Source: JAJRWS01 sp039831705
GTDB lineage: Bacteria > Planctomycetota > Planctomycetia > Pirellulales > Lacipirellulaceae
DNA length: 64,000 bases
Direction: 5' to 3'
Assembly (NCBI GenBank): GCA_039831705.1
Contig: JBDOMT010000064.1
Span: 1 to 64,000 of the forward strand
Part shown: positions 33,741-42,489 of the stretch, in pieces
Numbering within the stretch: the first letter of the stretch is position 1
Layout: every line of letters starts with the position of its first letter
Made by a program: the position numbers and the translations under genes
Notes under the pieces: model-generated
Database searches by the model: none
What the model saw: only the letters and a program-made list of their open reading frames with translations
What the model was told of the DNA's origin: nothing

Positions 33741-36065
33741 TCACTGTTCTTGCGGCCCAGACTCCAAATACGCAAACAGATCCCGCAGTTCTTGGGGAGA
33801 CAGGGAGTTCAGAATCCGTTCGGGCATCAGTGAGGTGTCGGACGGTTCGAGTGTCTCGATCTGGTCGCGGGAGATCTGAATCCGTTCGTTCTTGGCATCC
33901 AGGAGCGTGATGTGGGCCGCGTCTTGTTCCGCCAATAGGCCGGCTAGGACTTGGCCCGTCTCGGTCTGGACGATATGGGCCAGATACTCACGACGGATCA
34001 CCGCACTGGGATCGACGATGTTACCCAACAGGGCGGCTCGGTCGTTGCGGTTGGCGCTGGTCAAATCGGGGCCGATTTGGTTTCCCTCGCCGTGGAGCCG
34101 GTGGCAGATTCCGCAGTGCTTCATGAACAACGTTTTACCTGGAAAATGGTTTCCGCTGGCGGTTCTCAGGTCGTTGTTGTATCGCCGCATGGTGGCCAGT
34201 TTTTCCTCGCTGGTGTCGGGCCCAATGTTGCCCCAATGTTTTTGTACCAGGCTGTCGATTGCCTGATCGTGGTGAACCGCCAATCGGCTGAGCTGATCCA
34301 GGGGAATTTGTTTTGGATCAATTTTTCCCTGGTCAACGAGCGCCAACAAAATTAGCGCCGAGTCAGGACGACTGAGTAACAATTGGCAGACTCGACTGCG
34401 CAAGATAGGGCTGGCATGTGGGTAGAAGTCCACCAATGATTCGGTTACCTGGGACGAGTCAAACCGAGCGAGCACATCGAGTGCGGAGACCTTGATGGGA
34501 TCGGGTTGCTTTCCAATGACCAGGTTGAGCATGATGGGGATGGTGTCAGACCGACCAAAATATTTCAGGAGCTTCAGCACACGATTTAGTCGATCTGATG
34601 TTTGCCCTTCAGTGGGGATTGCTGCGTCAAGTAGGGCCCGATAGGCTCCCTGAATGCCGCCCTCTATCGCCAATTCCAGCGTAGCCAAGTCTGCAGGTTG
34701 CTGTTGCCAACGCTGTTCAATGTAGTGACGCAGGTTATTAGCAGACAGGGGTTGATAAGGACGCGCTGAGTCAAGACGGTCGTGTCGCTGCGCGGCTTGT
34801 TGAGTGAATAGGCTCCCTTGTCCAATTTTCTGCAACCCGACCGCGCGCTCCGCCAATCCCAAGCGTAATTTCGCGTCAGCCCCCGATCGATATTGGGCTG
34901 GGACCGATTCGAGTAATTCCAGAGAGGCCTGGTAGCCGGTCTGCGTGCCTTCCGCCGCCCAGTGACGCACCAACCGCAAACCATTGTTCCTTGCCGCTTG
35001 GTTATGCCAGGCATCGTTGCGGGTAAACAGTGTCAACAACCGATCGGTATCTGTCAGCGCGTGTGCCTCGATGGCCCACCACGACAGCCACACAATCCGT
35101 TCGTCGTTTTCATCGGACTGTTGCCAGAGTAGTTGCTGCACGATGGGCAGTCCTTGCAAACCTGGCAATCGCTTGGCAGTTGCAGCCAATTGGGCTAGCA
35201 CTACGGGACTGGATTCTCTCGATACCAATTCGGTTAACCGTGTTGCCAACTTGGGTGTCATGGAGCGCTGGTCTCCTAGCAGACGTACCGTCCAAAAACG
35301 CATGTAGGGTTCAGGGTGCAGGAGCAGTTCCATTGCCAGAGAATTGTCCAGTCCGGCAATGCCGTGCAGGGCCCACAGTCCTTGCAAGGCCTGTTGAGGG
35401 TGATCCGTGCTTTGCGCCATTGCACGCAAACGGGGCAAGACCGAACGATCATTACGTGATGCCAACAGACATCTGGCCCGGTCGGCGTACCAAGCATTGG
35501 TGTGTGAAAGTAAATCGACCAGTTCACTGCTCGACTTGCGCGCCAGGTCAATCGGTTCAGAGGGTGGGGCAGTGGCCGACTGCAGTTTGTAGATTCGTCC
35601 ATTGGTCATGTCCCAATGGGCATCTGGGTCGGGATGAGCCGTGCGCTGATCGTAAAAGTCAGAGAAGTAAATTGCCCCGTCAGGTCCTGCGCACAGGTCG
35701 GTTGGCCCACACCAGGTATCATGGGAGTCGACCAGCAGACCATCGTACCAGCCACGCACGGTACTACCGGTTGGTTCCAAACGCCACCGGGAGACTGTGT
35801 GGCCGAGGAAATTTCCTGCGATAAATTTCCCCCGATAGTCAAGTGGGAGTGAGTCTCCCCGATAGATTGTGCCTCCGGTCGGCGGCCCGCCAGGGACCTG
35901 GTCGCACTGGAGGTTGGAAAAAAATGGTAGGCATGCAGATTGTGCAGTGGCCCATGTTTGCCAAAACTCTTGAAGTAGTAGCCTCCCTGGACGGCGTGGA
36001 CCAAGGGGCCTCCATTGGTGGAATAGTAGAGCTCGCCATGTTGGTCGAAGGTGAGGCCGTAGCAA
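33741..36065 (-). CDS. C-terminal fragment of the disrupted PVC dehydrogenase (HEAT-like plus haem domain)
   Basis: This is the longest open piece of the disrupted gene. Its first 55 codons or so are out-of-frame text; homology begins at CDQVPGGPPTGGTIYRG. It contains the end of the propeller (DSHDTWCGPTDLCAGPDGAIYFSDFYDQR), a HEAT-like helical array, and the C-terminal haem-binding domain of the Pirellula/Verrucomicrobium type with CGICH. Alone it would lack a signal peptide and could not be haem-loaded outside the membrane, so it is unlikely to work as is. Confidence 0.55.
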   Translation of the reverse strand: MLRPHLRPTWRALLFHQWRPLGPRRPGRLLLQEFWQTWATAQSACLPFFSNLQCDQVPGGPPTGGTIYRGDSLPLDYRGKFIAGNFLGHTVSRWRLEPTGSTVRGWYDGLLVDSHDTWCGPTDLCAGPDGAIYFSDFYDQRTAHPDPDAHWDMTNGRIYKLQSATAPPSEPIDLARKSSSELVDLLSHTNAWYADRARCLLASRNDRSVLPRLRAMAQSTDHPQQALQGLWALHGIAGLDNSLAMELLLHPEPYMRFWTVRLLGDQRSMTPKLATRLTELVSRESSPVVLAQLAATAKRLPGLQGLPIVQQLLWQQSDENDERIVWLSWWAIEAHALTDTDRLLTLFTRNDAWHNQAARNNGLRLVRHWAAEGTQTGYQASLELLESVPAQYRSGADAKLRLGLAERAVGLQKIGQGSLFTQQAAQRHDRLDSARPYQPLSANNLRHYIEQRWQQQPADLATLELAIEGGIQGAYRALLDAAIPTEGQTSDRLNRVLKLLKYFGRSDTIPIMLNLVIGKQPDPIKVSALDVLARFDSSQVTESLVDFYPHASPILRSRVCQLLLSRPDSALILLALVDQGKIDPKQIPLDQLSRLAVHHDQAIDSLVQKHWGNIGPDTSEEKLATMRRYNNDLRTASGNHFPGKTLFMKHCGICHRLHGEGNQIGPDLTSANRNDRAALLGNIVDPSAVIRREYLAHIVQTETGQVLAGLLAEQDAAHITLLDAKNERIQISRDQIETLEPSDTSLMPERILNSLSPQELRDLFAYLESGPQEQ

Positions 36066-36784
36066 TTGGATCCCCCTTCACAAAAAATTTTGAACTTTTT
36101 TGTTTTGGGGTGATAACGCCATACGCCTTGCTGAAATACAATGCCCCGAATATGACAAGTCGTGGTGCTGCCATTGACCCCATAGAGCCAACCGTCGGGA
36201 CCCCAGGTCAGATGGTTGGACATCGACTGGGCGTCCTCCATGCCGAAGCCGGTGAGGAGTACTTCCGGATCGGCATCAGGCAGGTCGTCGCGATTGTGAT
36301 CTGAATAGAACAGCAGGTAGGGGACATTCAGCACGAACACCCCCCCATGGCCAAATGCCACGCCGGTGACCAGATTGAGCCCGTCGATAAAATCTTTTTG
36401 TTGATCCGCCCGTCCGTCGCCATCGGTGTCGGTGAGGATGGTGATTCGATTCGCCCCTCGAGGACCATGCGGAGGCGGCAGTGGAACCCGGTCGTATTCG
36501 GTTCGCGATCAGTGATCGACTTTCACTCGCTTCAGACCCGCCGGATTGGGATACTGCAGGTACTGGATGGTCCACAATCGGCCCCGGTCATCACATTTGA
36601 CAAAACTCGGTTGACGTACTTCCGGCTCGCTGGCAAACAGAGTGACTTGAAGCCCGTCGGCAGTTGTCATTCGTCGAACGGCTTCGGCGGGGTCGTAGCC
36701 CTGGGCCAGTACGCTTTTTTCGTGGCAAGCGGTCGCGAGCAAAAGCAACGCCAATATTCGAGAGGCATGATATTGTTTGATCAT
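33741..36784 (-). pseudogene. PVC-type membrane-bound dehydrogenase with cytochrome c domain, disrupted
   Basis: One gene in three pieces. Piece 1 (36784-36509) has a signal peptide and DGLQVTLFASEPEVRQPSFV, ending VKVDH at an in-frame TGA. The same frame continues past the TGA as SRTEYDRVPLPPPHGPRGAN, through the beta-propeller text (HLTWGPDGWLYGVNG, GGSNCYGLTFDQHGELYYS) to HAYHFFP near 35920. There a run of seven T (35918-35924, A7 on +) shifts the frame, and the last piece goes on as CDQVPGGPPTGGTIYRG, then HEAT-like repeats, then haem site CGICH and IGPDLTSANRND. Intact homologues are about 1000-aa periplasmic enzymes. The start overlaps the deacetylase stop as ATGA. Two independent lesions favour a pseudogene. 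Confidence 0.88.
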
Positions 36785-37830
36785 TGAACCCTCTTAGCAA
36801 TCTGATCCAAGCTGACAATCTCTGCTTTCCCTTGCGACTGATCGGCCAGGTCACAGATCAGGTCGATGGCTTGAAAATCGGGATCGACCACCCCCAGACA
36901 GGAAGGGTGCGACAAGAAGTCAAAAACTGCGCCGTGCGCGATGACCCAGTCCATGGCCAGTCGGATTGCTTTGAGAAAGTGGGGTAATTGCCAGCGGCCA
37001 TTGCGAAACGCACCGATATCGCTGATCGGACTCATCGGAATCTCGATCAATCCAGTGGGATAGACATACGGCTGGGCTGCCTGTTGGGCTTGAACGATAT
37101 TGTCGTAGGCTGCTTGGGAAGGGGCCTGCTGGGTACCATGCAAATCACGGATGTCCGCATGAGACGGATACTTGCAACTGATCCAATCGAAGCCAAGAGC
37201 CTGCAATAGCCGTTGCAAATCTTCGCGCCCATCGAGGGCGGTGACAAAACCTCCAGGGGTGCGGAAGCCGTTGACCTTTACACCAACCCGCTTTTTCACC
37301 GCTGTACTGGTCAGCTCGATATTGTCACGAATCACTTCCATCACATTACGGTCGCGAAGCAGCCACGGCGCTCGGCGGAACCGGTATTGCAATTCTTTCA
37401 AGTCCTTCGCCAGTAGATAGACATGATCGTAGGTATGGTTGCCAATGGGATGCCCTGCGCTGGCAATCTGTTTTAGCCAGTCGACATTTTCCTGCTCGAA
37501 TACCTGACCGACAACAAAGGTGTGGATTACGCCACCTCGGTCTTTGACCCGTTGGCATGCGCGAACTGTATAGTCCTTAGCAGCCTGATTCAGGTTGCCC
37601 TTTTCGTAATCCCAATGGGTATCTTGCCAACGGGGAAAATTGCGCGCCATTTCCAGATCGAGAGTGATGGCAATCTGGGCTTTCCCATTGGGGGAGGGCG
37701 AGGCATCTGCCGGCGCCGTAGCCCACGTCGCAGGACTGGTGGTGAGTGTGGCCGAAGCGGCAGTTGCCGCCTGCAGGAACTGTCGCCGGGTCGATGGAGG
37801 CAGATTCTGAATCATAGGGTTGGGTTTCAC
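36781..37830 (-). CDS. Tat-exported polysaccharide deacetylase-family protein
   Basis: 349-aa protein with a twin-arginine signal (STRRQFLQAATAASATLT) and a NodB-type catalytic barrel. Motifs seen: ITLDLEMA (in place of the usual xFDDG, so Asp then Glu), GHPIGNHTYDHVYL (metal-binding His pair), and NGFRTPGGF. It probably deacetylates or cleaves C-N bonds of an amino-glycan or a related small amide outside the cytoplasm. Start is GTG at 37830, overlapping the upstream stop as TAGTG; ATG at 37815 is an alternative that keeps the Tat motif. Its stop overlaps the next gene. Confidence 0.85.
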   Translation of the reverse strand: MKPNPMIQNLPPSTRRQFLQAATAASATLTTSPATWATAPADASPSPNGKAQIAITLDLEMARNFPRWQDTHWDYEKGNLNQAAKDYTVRACQRVKDRGGVIHTFVVGQVFEQENVDWLKQIASAGHPIGNHTYDHVYLLAKDLKELQYRFRRAPWLLRDRNVMEVIRDNIELTSTAVKKRVGVKVNGFRTPGGFVTALDGREDLQRLLQALGFDWISCKYPSHADIRDLHGTQQAPSQAAYDNIVQAQQAAQPYVYPTGLIEIPMSPISDIGAFRNGRWQLPHFLKAIRLAMDWVIAHGAVFDFLSHPSCLGVVDPDFQAIDLICDLADQSQGKAEIVSLDQIAKRVQ

Positions 37831-38816
37831 TAAGTCAAGCCAAGTATCCGGCGGGCGTTATCTCTGGATATCTTATCGCGTGTTTTGTTGGTCACTTGAA
37901 TTTTTTCGAACAGGCTAAATTGTGGAAATTCAACCTGCTTCAAATCGTAGTAGTCGGTGCCAAACAGCAGTCGGTCGGCGCGGCGTTCGAGAAATTCTTT
38001 GCCGAAGGGACGATCACGGAGCAGCGCATGGGCGCCGCTGGAGGAGAGATCTCCATAGAGGTTATCGAACCGATCCATGAGTTGGTCGATTGCACCTCCC
38101 GGGGCAACGGGCCCTTTTGGGTATCCCACGTGCAGGTCACGCTGGCTTAATCCTCCGGCAATCGAGGCCCACCAGCCCTTGCCGTGGCCAATGACCGTAA
38201 GCTTGGGAAAGGCCTCCAGTACCTTGGCCAGGCCGGGTAAGCCAGGCCGATCGATGTTGGCCTGATTGTCCAAGTGCAGCAGCAGGGGCAATCCCAATTC
38301 ACTGCAAGCTTCATAGAGTCGCATATTCAATGGATCGTCTACCGGCAAACGCGGCTTATGTTCGCCAAAACCGCGCGTTCCCGCATCCCGGTAACGAGTC
38401 AGCATGTCGACCACTTGCCGCTGGTCAGTCAAGTGGGTCGCCAGTTGTCGCGGATCGATGGCAACAAACGGGATCAGCCGATCGCGATAAGGGGCCGTTT
38501 CACGCAGCACATACTCGGTGGTGACCGGATACCAGAAGGCTTCCGGCGAAACCAGGGGCAGAACCGCAACCTGCGCAATCTGCTGCGCATCCATCCAGTG
38601 CAGCAGCGCCCGCGCGGTAAGCGGACCACGTCCCTCGCCAAACCACTCTTGAGTCAGATGCACATGGATATCGAAATAGCCAGTACCCGGTGACACGGGA
38701 GATTCTGTACCAGGTTCCCCCCATATGCACCGCCCAGAAATCGCAGAACCGACTGTAGCGCCAAGTGAGGCAGCAATAAACTTTCGACGATCGGGATAAG
38801 TTTGATGGTAAGCCAT
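37830..38816 (-). CDS. Exported amidohydrolase_2-family metal-dependent hydrolase
   Basis: 328-aa protein with a Tat-like start (DRRKFIAASLGATVGSAISG) and a TIM-barrel amidohydrolase: YFDIHVHLTQEWF, VLPLVSPEAFWYPV, VIGHGKGWWASIAGG and LLFGTDYYDL, the pattern of the amidohydrolase_2 (ACMSD-like) family. It likely hydrolyses or decarboxylates a small organic substrate; which one is unknown. The ATG at 38816 starts the Tat motif; longer alternatives would be encoded by the heptamer tract upstream. It ends at the start of the deacetylase gene. Confidence 0.83.
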   Translation of the reverse strand: MAYHQTYPDRRKFIAASLGATVGSAISGRCIWGEPGTESPVSPGTGYFDIHVHLTQEWFGEGRGPLTARALLHWMDAQQIAQVAVLPLVSPEAFWYPVTTEYVLRETAPYRDRLIPFVAIDPRQLATHLTDQRQVVDMLTRYRDAGTRGFGEHKPRLPVDDPLNMRLYEACSELGLPLLLHLDNQANIDRPGLPGLAKVLEAFPKLTVIGHGKGWWASIAGGLSQRDLHVGYPKGPVAPGGAIDQLMDRFDNLYGDLSSSGAHALLRDRPFGKEFLERRADRLLFGTDYYDLKQVEFPQFSLFEKIQVTNKTRDKISRDNARRILGLT

Positions 38817-38830
38817 ATTGATACCTGACT

Positions 38831-38858
38831 GACACTCAACACTCAACACTCAACTCAC
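38831..38858. repeat. Short heptamer tract (AACACTC type)
   Basis: GACACTC, AACACTC, AACACTC, AACTCAC lie between the RidA-like stop and the amidohydrolase start, overlapping the RidA-like stop codon by a few bases. Confidence 0.8.
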
Positions 38859-39388
38859 ACCACCGCGACTGCTTCAATTTCCAGTTCCAGTCCGGGGATC
38901 GCCAATTCCGGCGTGCCAACTGCGGTCGAAGCGGGATAAGGTTTTACCAGATAATCTTGCCGCACCTTTCGGAAGATCGGCAGATCCCGCAGCATATGAA
39001 CCCAGTAGGAACGAATGATGACCACATTGGCAAAGGTAGCACCGCCAGCTTCCAGCAGCAAGCCAATACGATCGAAGGTTTGACGGATTTGAGTCTCCAT
39101 ATCTGCGTTCAGATCTTTGGGTCCTTGTCCGGAGATATACAGAGTTTGCTGTCCACTGGCGAGAATGGCGGGTGAATATCCCACATCAGCCGACGGCGCG
39201 CCGGCGGGCCGCAGACCAGTTCGCAGCGCTGATGACGGATCGGCTGCAAGCACAGCCCCATGCGCAGAGCGGAGTGGCGTAACCAGCGCCGACCCAGCGA
39301 CCCCGGCCAGCCCAGCGACTCCGGCCAACCCAGTGCCCATCAACTTACGTCGATCGGATTGGACTTCGTTGCGATGTGGTTGGTTCAT
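38855..39388 (-). CDS. Tat-exported RidA/YjgF-family protein
   Basis: 177-aa protein. A twin-arginine signal (SDRRKLMGTGLAGVAG, with GLAGVAG repeats) precedes a RidA fold: GYSPAILASGQQTLYISGQG, IRQTFDRIGLLLEAGGATFANVVIIRSYWV, PELAIPGLELEIEAVAVV. Known RidA proteins are cytosolic enamine/imine deaminases that depend on an Arg in the PxRSCV region; here the text is YPASTAVGTPELA, with no Arg. It may therefore bind rather than deaminate. Part of the - strand cluster, 10 bases after the Nramp-like gene. Confidence 0.87.
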   Translation of the reverse strand: MNQPHRNEVQSDRRKLMGTGLAGVAGLAGVAGSALVTPLRSAHGAVLAADPSSALRTGLRPAGAPSADVGYSPAILASGQQTLYISGQGPKDLNADMETQIRQTFDRIGLLLEAGGATFANVVIIRSYWVHMLRDLPIFRKVRQDYLVKPYPASTAVGTPELAIPGLELEIEAVAVV

Positions 39389-39398
39389 TTCATGTTCC

Positions 39399-40751
39399 TT
39401 AAATCGAAAGATAAATTTTCCATCCGGTTCGCACTGCCAATGCCAGGACCACCACAGCGCCGGTACCGGTCAGTGCGAGCATCCAGGTGGGCGTTTGTGG
39501 GCGACCTTCGTGGCCCGCTTTCCAGGCCAAATACCACAATGTTAGAGCCAGCACAGGCCCACCCAACACAGTAGCCGCTTGGGCAAAGATGATCAGGGGC
39601 ACGCGTCCCTGGGCATCGGTGGCCATGGCGATTGCCATGCCGATCAGTAATACGGCCACGGTGAATAGTTTGGTCCAGTTCGAGTCGAGTTTTGGATTGC
39701 AGCCCAAACCGTCAGCCAAGAGCGTGCCACCAATCAGGGAGTTGACCAAAAAGGAACTGAAAGCTCCGGCAAAAATGCCGACGCAAAACAGCCACTTGGC
39801 GGCAGAGCCAAACAACGGTTCAAGCTGGCTCGCCACATCCGTCGCGCTGCGTAGTTCCGATGGGGCGATGTTGCCATAGAGGACAGCAGCCGAGGTGGCC
39901 ATGATCATCAAGGAGATGCCTACCAACACACTGATACCCACCAGTGAATCGGTGTAACCTTGATGCAAGTTTCGATTGGTCCAGCCTTTCTCTTTGACCA
40001 GGTAGGCCTGGTAGAACGCACCGGCAATAGAGAAGGTGGTCGCAACCAAGCCTTGGACGGCTAACCAGGGATCGACGACTCGTGGGGCAGCCTCCACCGC
40101 AGTTTGACCCGCATCGACCGTATCCAGTTGTGGCAGAAACCCACCGGAGAGTTCTGGCGGCAAGCTGGGCAGAAAGCCTTGCCGTAAGCTGAGTAGTGAA
40201 GGCCTGGCCATGATCAGGTTGGCGGCAAAGCCGAGCAACATCAGTCCCACCAGCCACACCATCAGTTTTTCGATTGGTTGATACAACCGCCGAAAACCGA
40301 ACAGGCAGGCAATGATCGCCAGGTTGAGCCCAAGCAGCACCCAGGGTTGCCAGTGGACGTCGGTATTGATGAGGGGTTCCAAGGACATCAATACGCCCAA
40401 GTTGTTGCTAAATTGGAAGCAGGCGGCGATCGCAAAGACACACAACCCCACCACCACTGCAAGTGGCCGCCCCAACCGGCGGGCAATTTCTGTGCAGGGT
40501 GAATCTTCAAATACCACACCCACTCGGGCCGCAGTCGCCACCGCGGCCAGCATCAACAGTCCGGCGGCTAGCAAGATCCAAACCATTTGGTAACCAAACT
40601 GGCAGCCCACTTTGGAACTGGTGAGAATACTTCCGGGCCCTAAGACGACGCAGGCCACGATAAGAGCCGGACCGATGGAGCGAAGAATACCACGATGTGT
40701 GTTGGTATCGACGGTTGATTCAATTTCTGGAGGTTGGGCTTCTACGGTCAC
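39399..40751 (-). CDS. Nramp-related inner-membrane transporter
   Basis: 450-aa protein with 11-12 hydrophobic segments in the Nramp (SLC11) order. The TM1 motif is GPGSILTSSKVG instead of DPGN, and TM6 reads SIAGAFYQAYLVKEKG instead of the MPHN metal-binding motif, so it is probably not a classical Mn/Fe importer. The following YLVKEKGW is typical of the planctomycete branch. The GTG at 40751 with GGGGA just upstream is preferred over a TTG at 40781. It sits between an isochorismatase-like gene and the RidA-like gene. Confidence 0.85.
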   Translation of the reverse strand: MTVEAQPPEIESTVDTNTHRGILRSIGPALIVACVVLGPGSILTSSKVGCQFGYQMVWILLAAGLLMLAAVATAARVGVVFEDSPCTEIARRLGRPLAVVVGLCVFAIAACFQFSNNLGVLMSLEPLINTDVHWQPWVLLGLNLAIIACLFGFRRLYQPIEKLMVWLVGLMLLGFAANLIMARPSLLSLRQGFLPSLPPELSGGFLPQLDTVDAGQTAVEAAPRVVDPWLAVQGLVATTFSIAGAFYQAYLVKEKGWTNRNLHQGYTDSLVGISVLVGISLMIMATSAAVLYGNIAPSELRSATDVASQLEPLFGSAAKWLFCVGIFAGAFSSFLVNSLIGGTLLADGLGCNPKLDSNWTKLFTVAVLLIGMAIAMATDAQGRVPLIIFAQAATVLGGPVLALTLWYLAWKAGHEGRPQTPTWMLALTGTGAVVVLALAVRTGWKIYLSI

Positions 40752-40801
40752 GATATTTCCCCAAAAAAAAGGAACCGCCAATAGACGCTAATAAACGCTA
40801 A

Positions 40802-41896
40802 TCATTCCAGCAACCGAATCCACGAAACTTGTGTGATCAGTTGGTTGAGTGAGGCAAAGGAAATGTGTGCGTTGGTAGTATAGCGGGGTGTGGCATTGGT
40901 GGGAAAGGTAGCAAAGGTTGCATCGCCCACCAGGAATACATTGAAGTCTTGCGACAGATTTTGGTAACCGGCGGGGGTGCTGCAGAAACACATATCGGTC
41001 GCATAGCCAACCATGAGGACGTGGCGCACGTTCTGCTGTTTTAAAAAATCTCTGAGTGGCGCGTACCCGTTCTGGTCGTAGTAGACCACGTCCTCCGGGT
41101 CCATGGTGACATCGCTGCTAACCGGAATGGGGAGATCCCAAAATCCCCGGTTGTCGTATTTGGCGCTGGCATCTAATCCTGGAAACTGCTTGAAATAGTC
41201 GCGTACAGGTTGATTTTTTGATAGCTGAAGCGTACCGGGCAGAGATTCCCCGTGATAATCAAAACGGTGAAGAATTTCATGCAGTTCTTGTTTTCCTGTG
41301 GCTCGCTCCTGGTCGGTGGGGCGATGGCGAATCGAGCGATAAAGTTTTTTGTGGATTGGGTGCTCCGCGCCGCGGAGGCTGTAAAGAACCACTCCGACAT
41401 GCGGCCGCAGCCGCTGCAGTAGTGGATCGATGACCTCGCGCGTATGTCGTCCGGCGAGATGGTTTTTCTCGGGCGTACAAAAATCGGCAACTCCAGCCGG
41501 TTCCGGTGTCTGCCAGCCCTGGCCGTCGTCGATGCCCCATGGGTGAACCATGATCACCGCAGTTTGAGCGGCACGTAACCGGTTGGGCATCTCGATGATA
41601 CCGCGGGCGTTGTAGGAAAAACGCCGGGCCCGGACCGACAAGTCGGCCTTCGGGTCGTCTACCAGACGAGGAGCTTTGAACCGATTCCGTTCGATGATGG
41701 GTTGGACATATTCAGGGTGGTCATTCAAGAGCGGTTGCGGGTTTTGGATAGGGCTTAACGTATTCTGGTAGCTTTTGGGGACGCCTTGCTGGCCGCAACA
41801 GATTGGCATTGAAGCCAGTAGAGCCAGTACTCCATACGACCAGCGACTCGAGCGACAGAGGGCAAGTAAATCATTGCCCATCATACTGTTTCTCAC
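40802..41896 (-). CDS. Isochorismatase-fold (cysteine hydrolase-like) secreted protein
   Basis: 364-aa protein. N-terminal hydrophobic segment (YGVLALLASMPICCGQQG) suggests export, perhaps as a lipoprotein. The core shows AVIMVHPWGIDDGQGWQ, where cysteine hydrolases have Asp (VxDMQ), and VLMVGYATDMCFCSTPAGYQNLS with the nucleophile Cys region and the strand that follows. A large insert with many His residues lies between. The catalytic Asp seems to be replaced. The GTG start at 41896 overlaps the upstream stop as GTGA; an ATG at 41884 is possible. Confidence 0.75.
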   Translation of the reverse strand: MRNSMMGNDLLALCRSSRWSYGVLALLASMPICCGQQGVPKSYQNTLSPIQNPQPLLNDHPEYVQPIIERNRFKAPRLVDDPKADLSVRARRFSYNARGIIEMPNRLRAAQTAVIMVHPWGIDDGQGWQTPEPAGVADFCTPEKNHLAGRHTREVIDPLLQRLRPHVGVVLYSLRGAEHPIHKKLYRSIRHRPTDQERATGKQELHEILHRFDYHGESLPGTLQLSKNQPVRDYFKQFPGLDASAKYDNRGFWDLPIPVSSDVTMDPEDVVYYDQNGYAPLRDFLKQQNVRHVLMVGYATDMCFCSTPAGYQNLSQDFNVFLVGDATFATFPTNATPRYTTNAHISFASLNQLITQVSWIRLLE

Positions 41897-42489
41897 TCAG
41901 AATTAGGGGTGGTCACGATTACTTTCAGTTGCCCGTCGGCCGGTTTTACGGTGATGGTTGGATAGGTAAAGGGATGGGGGTCGGCATACTGCATGCCCCC
42001 GTAGTGGGCCTTAGCATCTGTCCGTCCTGAAGGCTGAATCGAAACAATTGTCCCTTCCACCACTTGCAGTTTAGTCCCATCCGGCCAGCAGAGTTGGTTC
42101 TCGGTACGCACGGCAGTACCGGTGTACCACCAAGTGAGAGGGCGATCGACGTTGCGCCGGATGGTCAATCGGTGCGGTCGATTGAGTTGGATCCACTGTT
42201 CCGCCAAACCGGCCGTTTTCGGCCCCACACTGCGAATCAAAGCTTGCTGTCCGTCGTCTGCTAACAACATTTCTTGAACGGACGCCGTGGGATGATTGAT
42301 GTCTTCCACGTCGAGTTGGTCGACCAACACCGGCCGGCCACCCGCATGGACTACCAGTCCTCCCTTCTTCATGCCTACGGCAATGTCACCAGGTTGGTAG
42401 GATGCTCTCATGTAGGCTTCGTCAACTTCGGGTTCGGGAAACTGAAAGGAACGTGGCAGTTCTGCTTCCACACGAGGTTCGATTTTCAC
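41893..42489 (-). CDS. Heparinase II/III-like protein, C-terminal (beta) part of a frameshifted gene
   Basis: 198-aa reading frame with the C-terminal beta-sandwich text of heparinase II/III-like lyases: RVEAELPRSFQFPEPEVDEAYMRASYQ, GDIAVGMKKGGLVVHAGGRPVLVDQ, and LTIRRNVDRPLTWWYTG. The same frame extends 5' of its nominal GTG start as FGLYAYLWYDVKIE, which is normal lyase sequence lying under the last codons of the upstream piece. So this is not an independent gene but the rest of it, displaced by one base. Confidence 0.8.
   Translation of the reverse strand: MKIEPRVEAELPRSFQFPEPEVDEAYMRASYQPGDIAVGMKKGGLVVHAGGRPVLVDQLDVEDINHPTASVQEMLLADDGQQALIRSVGPKTAGLAEQWIQLNRPHRLTIRRNVDRPLTWWYTGTAVRTENQLCWPDGTKLQVVEGTIVSIQPSGRTDAKAHYGGMQYADPHPFTYPTITVKPADGQLKVIVTTPNSE

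Noticed and set aside
35918..35924. Programmed -1 frameshift at the T7 run
   Set aside because: The heptamer fits, but no stimulatory structure was evident and the upstream in-frame TGA would still stop synthesis. Kept only as a minor alternative.
36509..36511. TGA read as selenocysteine in the PVC dehydrogenase
   Set aside because: No SECIS-like hairpin was evident after the codon, and the family has an ordinary residue (often Tyr) at about this position. A second lesion downstream also argues for decay or error.
41893..42489. Independent small gene with GTG start
   Set aside because: The frame continues 5' of the GTG with clear lyase text (FGLYAYLWYD), so it is the tail of a frameshifted heparinase-like gene.
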